The notes beneath the pieces were generated by a model. It saw nothing but the letters and a program-made list of their open reading frames with translations, ran no database searches and was not told where the DNA came from. Below, in pieces: positions 1 to 11,700 of a DNA stretch of 64,000 nt. The position numbers and the translations under genes were made by a program. Source of the stretch: Siphonodentalium dalli (taxonomy: Eukaryota > Mollusca > Scaphopoda > Gadilida > Siphonodentaliidae); assembly GCA_032622095.1 (NCBI GenBank), contig CP136065.1:97099343-97163342 (forward strand). Direction: 5' to 3'. Numbering within the stretch: position 1 is the stretch's first letter; each line of letters starts with the position of its first letter.

Positions 1-1081
1 AATGCATGTACAAAAGACGCACCGATTCCAATATCGACGTCTTTAATACTTTCGATAGATTAATTAAGCCGATACTGTTATATGGTAGCGAATTATGGGG
101 CGTTGAAATAACCACTAAAAATCACGACCGCCTGCCATGTGAAAAGGTACACTTAAAATACTGTAAAAGGTTACTCGGAGTCGGTAAATTTTCTCCGAAC
201 AACGCTGTCCGCGCTGAGTTAGGGAGTCACCCACTATTCATTGATGTGGCATGCAGACTGTCGTCATATGTAATTAAGTTAATGTCACGATCGGACTGTA
301 ATCTTCTCCGCAGTGCTGCGTTGGAACAATAGGTGGCATCGGTTAAGAAATCAATCTATAAAACGGCAGAATCAATGGGGTGGAATATTGCAGACCTCCA
401 AAACGCTAGTCCCGTACTGGGTCAATTCAAAAGAAATCTTATTGAAGATTATTATATATATTTTAGACAGAGTCTCACTAACGAATGTTCAAAAACGGGA
501 AGTAATAAGTTACGAACATACCTACTTTTCAAACTTAAGTACGAAATAGAACCTTATCTTCTTCACACAACATCAATAGAAAATAGAATCGTTTTCACTA
601 GACTGCGAATAAGTAATCATACATTGGCTATTGAAAAGGGACGCCACACACAACCGCCGACGGCAGTGGAACAACGGTTTTGTATATTTTGTTCCGATAA
701 TGCTATTGAAGACGAAGAACATTTTCTTTTAGAGTGCAGCGCTTACCGCACACAACGTCTCAAGCTCACTAACCTTATGAAGACACAGTTCTCAGACTTT
801 GAAAGCATGACCCAAACTGAACAGCTTGTCAAAATCTTATCCAACAATGTGTCAAATACATGCACTTCAATTTGTCATATGATCCGAAGATTATTCTCCG
901 CACGTGATGAGCATCGTATCATAAATCAATGAACAAATACAGAATAGATGATTCAGCTTGACCTTATATTAATATTATTTATTATACTGTTCAATACACA
1001 ATGTACAAGTATATATTATTATGTATGCATACTGTCCTTATAGGGATGTTTTTGCAAATTAAACTTATCTATCTGACTGAT
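1..1081 (+). mobile_element. LINE (non-LTR retrotransposon), 3' end, enters from left edge
   Basis: The window opens inside the second ORF of a non-LTR retrotransposon. The coding part runs to 932. It is followed by about 150 bp of AT-rich 3' UTR that fades out near a TATCTATCTGACTG motif around 1065-1081. I take that as the probable 3' terminus; no poly-A tail is visible. The endonuclease and reverse transcriptase domains would lie left of the window. The exact LINE clade cannot be named from this part alone. Confidence 0.75.
6..932 (+). pseudogene. LINE ORF2 C-terminal region with one in-frame stop
   Basis: This is the post-polymerase tail of a LINE ORF2 protein. Early residues contain KPILLYGSELWG and KYCKRLLGVGKFSPNNA, the thumb-like motifs that follow the RT in many invertebrate LINEs. 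The second half has a C-terminal zinc knuckle, CIFCSDN...EEHFLLEC (CxxC...H...C). Both halves are in the same frame and are separated only by a TAG at 330-332, so this is one reading frame with a single nonsense mutation. The natural stop is the TGA at 930-932. The light decay suggests a moderately recent copy. The 5' part is outside the window. Confidence 0.8.
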
Positions 1082-1967
1082 ACTCCATATTCCAACGCAA
1101 CACATCCACCGGATTGGAAGTAATATGGACCAAACATAGTATTGTAGTCTGTGCACGATTTGAAAGCTCAGTAAGAGGCTGAGTACATTCCATAGCTAAT
1201 AATATGGTAGCTGAAGCATTGAAGCTATAGAACAAATCGGTTTTGTGTCATTTTGTTGGGCAGTACCTGGGGAAAGACATATCCAAAATCCTCCAAAATC
1301 CGCATTGGAAAAATGTTTCTAGAGCTCTTTTAAAAATAGGTCATATTGTTGGCTGTTATGCCAAATTTTCCACTTCAATGGCATTTAAATTTATGTAATA
1401 AATATGGCAGAATCATGCAACAGAAACAAGTTGGTATTGTTGTCATGGCTGACATATGTCACTGCGTTTACCATTCTCTAAATCCAAAATGACGGACAAA
1501 ATGGCGACCGAAAATGTTAACATTTCGGCAATGTTTGCTAAATTTCAGCGGATGTTTTCATTTATAAGAACTATATTGGTTTAAATGGTCATTTGTGCCA
1601 ACATATCCCAAGTTAAATACATATATAATAATCGTGAGCCATGTCACGAGGATTAGGACCATCATGTCCCTCAAATTCGAAATAGATGTATTCAATTTCG
1701 AATAAAAATCAATATCCGGAATCGTACACTGCAGTATACTGAATACTAATTAGATTTCAGATATGAACCACTAGTGTCAATGGACCTTTCCACAGCTGTC
1801 AATCAATTAACTATTAGCGGATATTTTCGAACAATCAGCGATGATGCCATGATGTTATAAATTTATCCGTGATTATAACAATGTTTTTCATTTGCATGAC
1901 ACTTTTCATAATATTCACATTTAATGCCAACTCGAATATGTGTTCTCTGGTTTAGATATAATAAAGA
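1082..1967. other. gene-free stretch
   Basis: AT-rich sequence with no long reading frame, splice-linked exon or strong repeat that I can recognise. It contains only short motifs of the kind seen in old repeats (for example around 1484-1530). Confidence 0.5.
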
Positions 1968-2075
1968 GATCAGGAATCTGTCTTTCTGTTCTGGTCTGTT
2001 TGCGATTTTTCTTCCAGAGCCCTTAGCCGATTTCAACCAAATTTGGTGTGGTGCTTCGGGGAACGGCCTTTTTTT
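1968..2075 (+). repeat. dispersed repeat, second copy near 53,690
   Basis: The segment holding GATTTCAACCAAATTTGGTG followed by a TGG-rich stretch recurs at about 53,698-53,745 (CAATTTCAACCAAATTTGGTG). Only the core of roughly 40-60 bp is shared, so full element limits are unknown. It is followed by T-rich low-complexity sequence to about 2145. It is probably an old transposon fragment. Confidence 0.5.
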
Positions 2076-2706
2076 TAATTAAAATTTTTTCAACAAAGTA
2101 AATTTTAATTTAATTTGTTTTCAAAATATTTTTTTTTTTTTAGCGAGAATATTCAATCTAAAATCTAAAAAGAAAATAGAAAATTAACAAATTATATTAT
2201 CATTTGAGGCTGTTATCCAAACGGCGTTATGTCTATTAGAAGGGTTTTTCAAGATTTCAGTTCGAAAGATTAGGTTCATACCGCTAATGGGCCAGGTTCA
2301 GGATATGTTATGAAACAATGCTTTCACAACTATTAAGAACTGCATGTATACTAATTGTTCCAAAATCGGGTTGTGCGTCTGGTGCGTTTATCACATGTGC
2401 AGTGCTAATTATTGTCACGCAAACCGCGTTATTCAGATATAATATAATGGGTTTTGCAAAAAACTCCAAAGATTATATGTCGCAATTACGATGCATGATA
2501 ATTTATACAGTAAACTGGCGACTAAAAACAACCAAAGCTAGTTCTGGATAATAAGAGAAGTTTACCATACAGTTTATTTTAAATATCCCGTAATGTTTTA
2601 TCTCATCATTACTAGCAATCAGAAACAAATTATTCGCACGATGGACGATTAATCCCGGCGAAATTAAGATGGTGCTAATTGCATTTGGGATGTAAGATAT
2701 GACTTA
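2076..2706. other. gene-free stretch
   Basis: T-rich low complexity to about 2145, then unremarkable AT-rich sequence. Reading frames here are short and resemble nothing known. Confidence 0.4.
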
Positions 2707-2874
2707 GGGGATAACGGTGTGATGTTTTGTGATTTCGGAAATGTACAGGGCGAATATACTGTGGCAAATTTAGTTAATGGGCGACGGCGGATCCGGAGCC
2801 CATTAACAGATATTTGCCACAGTATATTCGCCCTGTACCTTTCCGAAATCACAAAACACCACACTGTTATCCCC
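2707..2874. repeat. foldback hairpin, ~76-bp arms
   Basis: The left arm 2707-2782 is an imperfect reverse complement of the right arm 2799-2874. The loop is about 16 bp. The arm reads GGGGATAACGGTGTGATG... and ends TTAATGGGC. Mismatches are few (for example AATGTACAGG versus AAGGTACAGG). A third, diverged copy of the arm lies alone at about 3290-3363. This looks like a small foldback-type MITE rather than a chance palindrome. Confidence 0.85.
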
Positions 2875-3949
2875 ATTCTAATTATCTTCGAACTTAAAAC
2901 GTTATATTTCGACACACACGTGCCTTGTAATTATCGATGAAATGTGCAGACATAGACAACACTCAGCCAATTCACGACTTTTTGTTTTAATTTTAATGCA
3001 CTGGATAGAATATAGTCCCTCAATTACCATCCCTCTTATCGTTAAAAATGCTGATTAACATGAAAAATTGCCACCTCAAATAGAAATAAATATGCACAAC
3101 AATTAGTTTCTGCATGTACCTGGTGTCTTTTACAGATGTTTACCACTTACAAATTGCTGTTTTGATTTTACCGCGAAATTGAAGTTGAATTAACAATGGG
3201 AAATTGTTTACTCAATGCGATGTATTTCACGCCGTGTCTGTCGCGGTTTCATGTCAATAAATTTGGTCAAATGATATCGAGACATTGATGGGATATAACG
3301 GTGTGGTGTTTTGTGTTTTCTGAAAGTACATGTATACAGGGCGAATGTACTGACTGTCAAATTTCGACAAAAGCGATGCCGCTGGTTTGTTTATATAGCA
3401 ACAAGCTAGTAATGGAAGTCAGTAGCAAAGGTGCCAACTCTATACATCTACTCCGTAACGTCGCCGGCATGTATTGCGTAAGTGTGACGTCATGGAGAGA
3501 AACGGAACAGTGAGCGGGCTGGATTGGGCATGGCCGAGATTAGGAATTCAGCTGACGGCAATATTGGCACGTAGGAATATCTAACATTGAAGTGGTGAAC
3601 CGGACTATACATTGCGACATGTTATCGATGAATACCCCCCCCCCCCCCGCAAATATGTGATGTTTCCGGGGGTATATTGGCTTAAATGCATTAGAATATT
3701 GTTTTCATGTCCGATGCATGATTTTACCATGGTTTCGTGGTAGAACAATTCTCAGACTGAATGTTTTCTATACTCAACTATACAAACTATATAGTTCACA
3801 GTGGTATATATAATGCCAGCACCAAGTTTTATTATACTCCGGTTATATAACATGCGCGTGGTATGTGACAATGTTCTATATCTGTGTGATCATAAACTCT
3901 GGATTCGCGTGTTATGAACATGGTTTTACGATATATAATCCATGGTCAA
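2875..3949. other. gene-free stretch with poly-C run
   Basis: Apart from the solo hairpin arm at 3290-3363 and a run of 14 C at 3635-3648, this is AT-rich sequence without recognisable coding potential. From about 3720 to 3940 there are scattered ACTATA/TATAGT and CCATGG words like those in the arrays at 9-10 kb. Confidence 0.45.
3290..3363 (+). repeat. solo copy of the 2707-2782 hairpin arm
   Basis: GATATAACGGTGTGGTGTTT and then ACAGGGCGAATGTACTG repeat the arm of the upstream foldback element, with an extra 6-8 bp (TGTATA) inserted. No reverse-complement partner is seen immediately downstream, so it is a solo or half element. Confidence 0.6.
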
Positions 3950-4400
3950 CACTGTAAAAATAGGTGTTTAGGATCTCAACACAATCTTAAACGCAATACC
4001 GTTACAGTTTTCACACGCGTCAACGCATTTATTTTCTAAATGGAATGTTTATTATCTAAACGTCACGTTTTTAATGAATAAATGTCAAATATGTTTAGAA
4101 AATAAATTAATGTGTTTAAGTAATCAACACAATATTGTTAACATGGCGTTTAGTTTCTAAACATATTGATGTGTTTATGACCTAAACACCACGTTTGTGT
4201 CATTAAACACATATAATGTTTTGGAAATAAACGCATTATAATAACATGCCATTTAGGTTATAAACATAATAATGTGTTTAGCTGATGTGTTGATGTGTTT
4301 AGGTTAAAAACACATCCGGGCGTTTATGGGGTTGTTCCACTTTACACACACATGGACACGTTTATAAGACGAAATATGTTTATAAAATAGAATGTGTTTA
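3950..4400. repeat. array of GTTTA/TAAAC self-complementary units
   Basis: TGTGTTTA and TAAACAC/TAAACGC words alternate about every 15-30 bp over 450 bp, for example ATGTGTTTAGG, TTAAACACAT and ATAAACGCATTA. The block begins next to AACACTGTAAAAATAGG, which resembles DNA-transposon termini of the ACACTGTAAAAA type. The unit is near-palindromic and degenerate rather than a strict tandem repeat. A shorter related patch with similar words occurs around 7870-8000. Confidence 0.65.
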
Positions 4401-4964
4401 TTCAAGTAGCATATTTAACAGTAACAGGATAGTCAAATTTACATATGTGTAACAGCTACAGACAAAACATAATTAAAATCATACATTCTCACAGTTCAAT
4501 AGTTATATACATATTTTCAGGCTGATTTTGATATTAGGTCTAAAAAAAAAAAATGATGTTTCCGCTAACAGACGGGGAAAAAATTAGGGGCGGGCGTAAA
4601 TAAAATTGTTGGTTTTTTTTAACATTCATATATGGATTATATTCATCTGTTTTTCCAAGGGACTTGTAATAAACATAGGGTGCTAAATAAGCACTGTAAT
4701 GGTGGGATTTGAACACAAATGAGCCTAACTACATGTACCTTTATTCGGGTCCAGAGAATATAATCAGAGATGATAAAGGAAATTTTAATTAGGTTTTTGC
4801 ATGTATTAATTTTTTCACGGGTTCAATACAATAGATGGGGCGTACGTCCGGAAATATCACTATTGTTTGGCCTAAGCAGTAATGCATTGGGAAAATTTAT
4901 ACATTTCTCAGGATTCCGGAGACCTTAAAGGGGTAATGTATACTAAATCCGGTCATTTTTGTAC
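4401..4964. other. gene-free stretch
   Basis: AT-rich with short A and T runs. No gene or strong repeat seen. Confidence 0.4.
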
Positions 4965-5130
4965 TGTACAGTGCATAAAGAGTGTGCGATAATCAAAACA
5001 CTCAACAATGGGCAGACCCCACTATGAAATATTTGGTTAAAATTGAAGCCAGATTATTTACAACATACCGATATAGATGGGTTCTAATTTCCAACATGTT
5101 ATGTTTTAAAATAAGATCCAGAAACAGTCC
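4965..5130 (+). mobile_element. MITE copy, same family as 31,751-31,975
   Basis: The stretch ATAAAGAGTGTGCGATAATC, then AAAACACTC, then GGTTAAAATTGAAGCC and TTTACAACATACC matches the left part of the element at 31,751-31,975. The far inverted terminus is not clear here, so this copy is probably truncated or degenerate. Confidence 0.55.
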
Positions 5131-5954
5131 GATATAATGAGTCTAAAAGAGGAATAAACTATGTTTTGCTATACAGTTCCTTCGACGAATTAAGTCCGAG
5201 AATTTTGTTCCTTTTTAGAATAATACATGTGTGTGACCTCGACTCACTATGTATAGTGTCGGAGTATAGTCCCCAAATTTCACAATCACAACACTTTTGT
5301 GAGTACCAAATTCACATATATTTTTGGGGGTAGAGAAATCTCGTGTAGTTACTGCATGCGGACCTTGAGGAAGCCGCACACGTATTTCCGTCCTGTTATC
5401 AAACAGTAACGCCGACGCACAGAATGACACTGACGCAACGAACGCACAGCGAAATACTTTTCCAGATAGATGTAGCATTTTAGCTAAACATTCGTATTAG
5501 TTCTTGCTTCCAGTGGTCCAGTACAGCTTTTGCATTTAGTAATATCCATATATATGTACATCCGTTGACATTCAGCGTTTATCGTCACATTTCATACAAC
5601 CATGCACAGCTTATGGGTAATTTTTCTGTAAAATTCCCGATCACTTCCGAGTCATGTATGGGAGAGCGGTCACAACACGTTTGATTTTTGCACCATTCCG
5701 AAGTGTCCTGTCGATAGCTTTTGATATTCGTTCTGGTTCGATCGAACTTATATCTGGAAAAGAGATATAAATAATTGTTAATAAAATTGAAATTCTGTGT
5801 ATATATGCGCACATGCGTGTATCGATGCCGACGAAGAGTGATAAGGAATTACTGAACACACTCGTTATAGTGATTATGGACAAATAAAACGTGTATCCTC
5901 AAATAAAGTCATCGATGACCACCTGTGTCTTACTTCATTACTTTCATAGCAGTA
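5131..5954. other. mostly anonymous sequence
   Basis: Outside the weak candidate exon at 5242-5478 nothing convincing is seen. A minus-strand frame at 5585-5758 with an acceptor-like TCTCTTTTCCAG in front is listed among the rejected items. Confidence 0.35.
5242..5478 (-). CDS. possible first coding exon of an unrecognised secreted protein
   Basis: On the minus strand an ATG at 5478 opens a frame that starts MLHLSGKVFRC, then a hydrophobic stretch (AFVASVSFCASALLF, about residues 10-25) resembling a signal peptide. About 55 polar residues follow. A good splice-donor match, ATA followed by GTGAGT, lies at about 5247-5255, after the codons for TPTLY. Without splicing the frame would stop at 5215. 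No homologous family is recognised and no partner exon is identified. The support is only the signal-like N-terminus plus the donor, so this may be chance. Confidence 0.2.
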
Positions 5955-6270
5955 CGGGCGCCCGAAATTTTAGGTAGATATTTTTGCCCGAATTTGTGTA
6001 CATGATGGTTGTAACGCAGCTTTTGTAGTATAATTATACATCTTGTATATACATAGAAATATAACACATTACATTCAAATTAATCTTAAATTTGAATAAT
6101 TTGGGCATACATGTGAAAAATATTGCCACGATTTCCCCCTGAAATATCATTCTGAAATTTGCCAGAAAATTGTCCGAATTTTACAGAAAATAACTCCAAT
6201 TTGCCCGAACATTGTCCGAATTTATAGCTTTCAACACATTTGTGGGGGCTGCAGTCCCCACAGCCCATGG
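5955..6270. repeat. degenerate repeat with TTGCCCGAA/TTGTCCGAA words
   Basis: GCCCGAAATTTT, TTGCCCGAATTTG, ATTGTCCGAATTTT, TTGCCCGAACATTG and TTGTCCGAATTTA occur in succession. They are bounded on the right by GGGGGCTGCAGTCCCCACAG, which contains a short palindrome. It has the look of an old dispersed repeat; no coding content. Confidence 0.45.
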
Positions 6271-8209
6271 TCCGTACGGCTATGATTACTTTACTTATAT
6301 AAAGTACATAGTATATATCGGTACTCGGTTAGTTGAACGTATACAGAGTGTCGCAATATTGTAAAATTATAAAATGTTGAAATTAAATTGATAACAGAAC
6401 GTACCTCATATCCGTGTTTTGCATCTGTGGTAGTTCTGTGGTAGTTCTTCATACTATAGACCTGTGAATTTGTGATGGCCTGCTGTGGCTATAAAACTCT
6501 GAATAAACCACATCTGTTATTCATATACAACCCATGGTTAGATGCCTGGACATATTACATAATGTATTCGCCCTGGTATCATTAGCAATATATGTCTATC
6601 AAATTACACAAGGACTGACCGTGCCATTGAGATCAAATTCAATTGATGTATAATATAACGTAAGCAGCGCTATATATACTTGCTATATCTGAGTACATAT
6701 GAGAACGTGTGATATGTTCTAACTGTCGAAGTGTTTGATATATTGTAGCTTTATGATACACATATAGACTTCTCTCATCATTATCATTGATAATAACGCT
6801 AAATTATTATATTACTCGATCCACTTTCTCTGAGTAGACTTCCTGAAGTAATGGGAATTTCTTTGCTCTTTCGAACTTTCCACACAAACGCTCTTCATTT
6901 TACTATACATTTCGGGGAGAAATAACAATGAATGGTTTAAATTTTGCATACTGTAGAATGGCTGGAGCGTAGAAGCGAAATCTGTTTTTTCTTCTGAGAC
7001 GACAATTTCGTTCACGTTAAAAAGACTTCCCGAAGCACACATTTATATGTATCGACATATTTTGATATATTGAGGCTTGGGTGTGTGTCGCTTTAATTAA
7101 AGTATCATATACAATGTTCTTACCAAAATTTAATGAAGCGCATCTACACAAAGCCATATATACCTATAGGTTACAACATGTTTTCATTCTTTTATCTCAT
7201 TTTTTAATTATTATTATTATTATTATTTAGTATCATTTCGGATAAAGTTACTTAGGTATTGATCTATTCAGACATAGCCTACATGGTAATATACCCAGGT
7301 ATTCAACGATATCTTCATTAATGCATGGGACGCGAACCTCTTTTTTTTTAAATCGCGCCGTAAACCGACGAAATCAAGTGGGTTATATTCTGAGTAACAC
7401 GATACAGACGTTGTTGGAACTACAGCATCGCCTTTCCGTGATATCGCTTAAACGCCAATATGGCTATTTTAATGGACATTGAATAAACGCCTCGTTTATG
7501 TGTAGGTTCTGTAACAGGCCGAGATTTTCCATTACTGTGGAACATGATCAGATACGTCAGATAACTACATCCATTGATGCTAATTCCACGTATATTTAAC
7601 TCATTTGAAATATCAGATGTAACGCATACACATATATTTTATGTAGATTAGTGAACTCTATACTTATACAGGCAGACCTTAATACACATGCATGATGTAC
7701 TGGATAGGGGCACTAAGTTAGTATTATAATCCACCAGCAGGCGATCTAACAACCGGTGGAAAAATAGTTACGAGTGCAATCACTTGCACTGATTGCATAT
7801 GTGTACGTTGTTCTTCTAAAGTCGGTGTTGAGACAATTGCTACAACCACTTGTGATTTGGACAAATGGTGTAGTAACCTAAACACTTCATTAGTATACAC
7901 CGGAAAATAAACACAAACGCAAAATCCATTGAAATATTAAACAACCCGTTTAGATTCTCAACGTATTATACACACATGGATGTCTGATAAACGCATATAA
8001 CGCCAATTAGTATTTACAGTGAAGGTATATGCCTACATGGTAAATTAAGCCATACTATTATCAAGCATGTTCCATGGTCACTGTAGTTAAACCATAGTTT
8101 TACTATAGTGTATAATTATAATCGTATCCACACGCCCACATATCGATTACATTCACTATACAGTTTTACCAACAACATCACGGTAAACCAAAACATATGG
8201 TATATAGAC
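6271..8209. other. gene-free stretch with (ATT)n
   Basis: AT-rich with a short (ATT)n microsatellite at about 7206-7229. TAAAC/GTTTA words around 7870-8000 and ACTATAGT words around 8040-8120 echo neighbouring arrays. No coding region is supported. Confidence 0.45.
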
Positions 8210-8334
8210 AGAACCGCATGAGTGTCTGGATTTTGACGTAATTGTCGCACGAGATTTGTTGGCGGAGAGGTATCGCGTTCCGCCAACAAATCGAGTGCGA
8301 TAATTCGTCAAAATCCAGACACTCATGTGGTTCT
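8210..8334. repeat. foldback hairpin, ~57-bp arms
   Basis: The left arm 8210-8266 (AGAACCGCATGAGTGTCTGG ... TTTGTTGGCGGA) is matched by its reverse complement at 8279-8334, with about four differences and a 12-bp loop. The short loop and long arms are typical of a foldback MITE or a hairpin RNA source. No open frame spans it. Confidence 0.85.
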
Positions 8335-8969
8335 ATTTGTATTACATATCTCCGTATCATAGTAAGTTGACTCACAATCGTACATCTCCGGTACAGAAAA
8401 TGTGATCTGAATTGAGTTTTAACGTAATTCTAGGGTTAACGCAACAATCAGACAGGGAGCCCGTCTATCCGCTAGTGACCTTGGCCCATCTTGATGAGTT
8501 TGAAATTAAATTCTGTGCCTCGACAAACATATTCTTAAATGAAACTACTTGAATGAATCATCTCATCGATTGATCGCTTGTTTCTTTATTGTCGTGATTG
8601 AAAAATTAAAAATAGTAACGGCGAGAACCAGTTTAACAACACTGAATGAAATAATTCCGTCGACAGATTGCACTAGTGCGATTCTGAGAATTATCACACG
8701 CCTGGAAACTCGTGCGATCATGCGAATTACGTTGATACATATGTAATAAATATGCAAATACAACAATCATAGGCTACCATGAATATACTTTAGAAAAACA
8801 TGGGAAGTTGTTATAAGAGTATGTCATTGTTTCTCCATTCAACAACGCATATGTGGAAAATATCATGAACACTACGCGAGTGAATTCTTATGAAAAAGAT
8901 GGGTCCCATAATCCCTAAACCTAGATTAGTGAATCGGCCGACAGAATACTAATATATTGGAAATGATCA

Positions 8970-9262
8970 TGTGTTCACTATGATACTTACTATGGTTTCC
9001 ATGTTTTACTATAGAACAATCGTACCATTGTATTTATGAAGGCTTTCAGAAATCGATCCACTATAGCATTACTCAGTAAAACTTTATTGTTTACTATATA
9101 CAATACACTACTGGCATAGTATTGTATTAGTACTACATAAAGACTATAGTAACGTTATATTATAGCAATAGTAGACTATATAGTATTGCTATGGTAAAAC
9201 TATAGTGATATACTTATCAGTACTATTGAAATACTATATATTCACTGTATGTAGTAATAATA
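8970..9262. repeat. array of ACTATAGT-type units, left block
   Basis: The near-palindromic word ACTATAGT and variants (ACTATGG, ACTATATAGT, TAGTATTG) recur every 10-25 bp. A second block with the same words lies at 9525-9925. The ~260 bp between the blocks lacks the motif. The two motif-rich blocks could be the ends of one DNA element. That is inference; no clean terminal repeat or target duplication was found. Confidence 0.6.
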
Positions 9263-9524
9263 TGTGGCATTTTGGGATTTTAAAGACCCCCCATCTTTAA
9301 TATCGTATAACAACTGTACTTTAAAAACTACTTTGGTGATCAGCATCAGTTGTACAATTATAAAAGTGGGATTTAACTGTTTATCTGAAAATGATGATTG
9401 TTTTAATTTTTTATTTAAACCTATGTACTTGTTTGATATTCGAATCCACACGGAGGTTACCATGAAAATATAAGTTCACAATAAAAGTAAGCCAAATTTA
9501 TATTTCCATGTAAAAATTGAACGC

Positions 9525-9925
9525 ATGACTAATATTCCATGGTTTATGTAGTAATATAGTGATATACTATAGTAATACCACAATGAAATATAGTAAAGTT
9601 CCAGAATTATATGAATGTTCCATAGTATTTCATACTGTACTGTTTTATACTATAGTTGTATTACAGAATATAGCTATAGTTATACATTAGTGTTGTATGG
9701 TATACCATTGAATACTATAATATTACATACATATATCACAACATAATATAGAAAAGTCCATGCAGGAGTACTATGATAGCTTCATTTTATTTTGTACTGT
9801 AGTATAGAATACTATAGTTATACTGTAGCGTACATTGGTATACATTGGAATACTATAGTATTATCACAACAAACTATAGTAAAAGTCCCAGAGTATTATG
9901 ATTGATGTTTAGTATTTCACTTACC
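9525..9925. repeat. array of ACTATAGT-type units, right block
   Basis: Continuation of the motif class at 8970-9262: ATACTATAGTAATACC, TTATACTATAGTTGTATTAC and TAGAATACTATAGTTATAC occur among others. CAACAAACTATAGTAAAAGT and CACAATGAAATATAGTAAAG are spaced like diverged longer units of roughly 100-150 bp. Confidence 0.6.
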
Positions 9926-9944
9926 ATGTTAGACCCCTTTAAAA

Positions 9945-10095
9945 AATTATCTTTTTAATATCTTTTATTTGTAATTGGCAGATAATCACAAACAAAACAA
10001 TCAACATTATTGGAATTATATTAACGACAATAAACGAAATTGAAATTCCCAACTGTACCCTTTACCGAACTCGGAATCGGAATCGGACAACAACT
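9945..10095 (+). mobile_element. 5'-truncated LINE 3' UTR fragment
   Basis: The sequence TTTTATTTGTAATTGGCA ... ACGACAATAAACGAAATTGA ... TTCCCAACTGTACCCTTTAC matches the 3' UTR of the LINE copies at 17,262-18,555 (minus) and 41,944-42,402 (plus). Only about 150 bp are present. The family signature near its 3' end, CCGGATTCGG/CCGAACTCGG, is recognisable. Confidence 0.75.
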
Positions 10096-11040
10096 TTTAG
10101 TGTGACCATCGTAGTGCGCGATCAACGGCCATTGCTTTAAGGTTTAACCAAATCAGTCCAATGTGACCTTCAGGGATATGTTTATCAAATTTTAAAATGG
10201 GTAGAAAAGTATCAAAAACGTCACAATATTCAAAGAAAACCACAATCAGTGTATCATATGTAATAAATAACACTATACTGGTAGCAGATTAAAATATATA
10301 GCTCATACTTACCAACCACACTCTGACTTCGTGCGCACGTACAGACATAACAGTCAGCTAATTTCCATAAAAGAAAGTACACCATGATTCAGTAGAACTC
10401 CGTAAGAAATGCTTTGTTGAGAAATCCACATTTTATAATAACAACACGTATTTAAGGTCTTTGATAGAGTTCAAATAAAGGATTCTATTCATGTATATTA
10501 GTAATCACAGAAACCGTGCCCATTGATGGGACATTTTAAGAGTATACCTCATGGTGGATTATGTTAGAAATACAAAATGTGAACTTTATTGAGATTTAAA
10601 AAAAATATATCTGCAGGCAATGGTCCAAGAAAAATAAAGTCCATATCTAAGAATCAAATATGGGAATATGTACTGAACACTGTGGTGAATGATGTTCTAT
10701 AAAAAATATTATATTTCATGAGTGTTCTTTGAAACAAATACTTAGAACCAGTTGTTGGCAAATGATACACTAACTTCATAATATGCTTGACTGAGAGCCA
10801 GCAGTTTATAGGTCACCTTTTCGTAGATTATGTCCATTTATGTCCGTAATAAAATACGAGTAAGGTAGTACCTGTCAAAAACAAGTGCAGTTCCAGTCGG
10901 CATACATTTGCTTTCATCGACACTTCGAACTTGAAGACTAGATACATGTATATTTCGTATCGACTAATAATATGTATAATTAAAATGTAATACCAAATTG
11001 AATAATTAAGCATTGATGTTTTCTTAGTTGATTCTGCTTA
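10096..11040. other. gene-free stretch
   Basis: AT-rich, with no coding region, splice-linked exon or repeat that I could recognise. Confidence 0.4.
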
Positions 11041-11700
11041 ACGATTGTCTATTTTATTAGTAATGTGGTTATTTATCACAGTTTTACCACCCTGAACTCC
11101 ATTGTAGATACATTGTTTTGCCATCAAAACATCGTTTTCATTTGAGCGATAAAACTATGGTAGTACCCTGGTAAGTTTGTCATATAGTTTTATATACTGT
11201 ACACTGTAGTAGAAAATGCAGTTAATTTACAATAACTATTTTGGTGGTGAAAACATTGTAAATTTACAACGGTGTTTTGGTTGTAAAACTAATATTAATC
11301 ATCATAATACCATGGCAATTACAACGGAGCCATACATGTAGTAATCAGCATGGAGGTAAATTAACTACTGTTGTTTTACTATAGTTTTACCTCACAATTA
11401 CTGTTGTAAATTAACTATAGTTTCAGATAGACTTGTAAATTAACGATAGTTTCACATAACCGTTGTGAATTAACTGTTGTAAAACTATGGTTTCACTATG
11501 GGTTTCACCACACAAATAACCGTTGTTAATTAACCACCCAAAATAACCGTTATAAATTTACAACCCAAATCACCATTGTAAATTTACCACCCAAAATAAC
11601 CGTTGTAAATTAACTATGGTTTCAGATAATCGTGGTAAATTAATTATTGTTTTTATTATGGTAAACCATGATTTTACTATGGTAAAAAAGTAGTAATTTT
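11041..11700. repeat. array of TGTAAATTAAC / TTTAC self-complementary units
   Basis: CGTTGTAAATTAACTATAG and variants (GTTGTGAATTAACTGTTG, CCGTTATAAATTTACAACCC, CCATTGTAAATTTACCACCC) recur at roughly 30-45 bp spacing, densest from 11,380 to 11,650. GTAAATTTAC and GTTAATTAAC are palindromic cores. It ends with ATGGTAAACCATGATTTTAC. Such a block is expected at the ends of some DNA elements with many subterminal repeats; no transposase is present. Confidence 0.7.

Noticed and set aside
5585-5758. Minus-strand frame after an acceptor-like TCTCTTTTCCAG, with several Cys
   Set aside because: No partner exon and no recognisable domain. The site matches by chance often in T-rich sequence.
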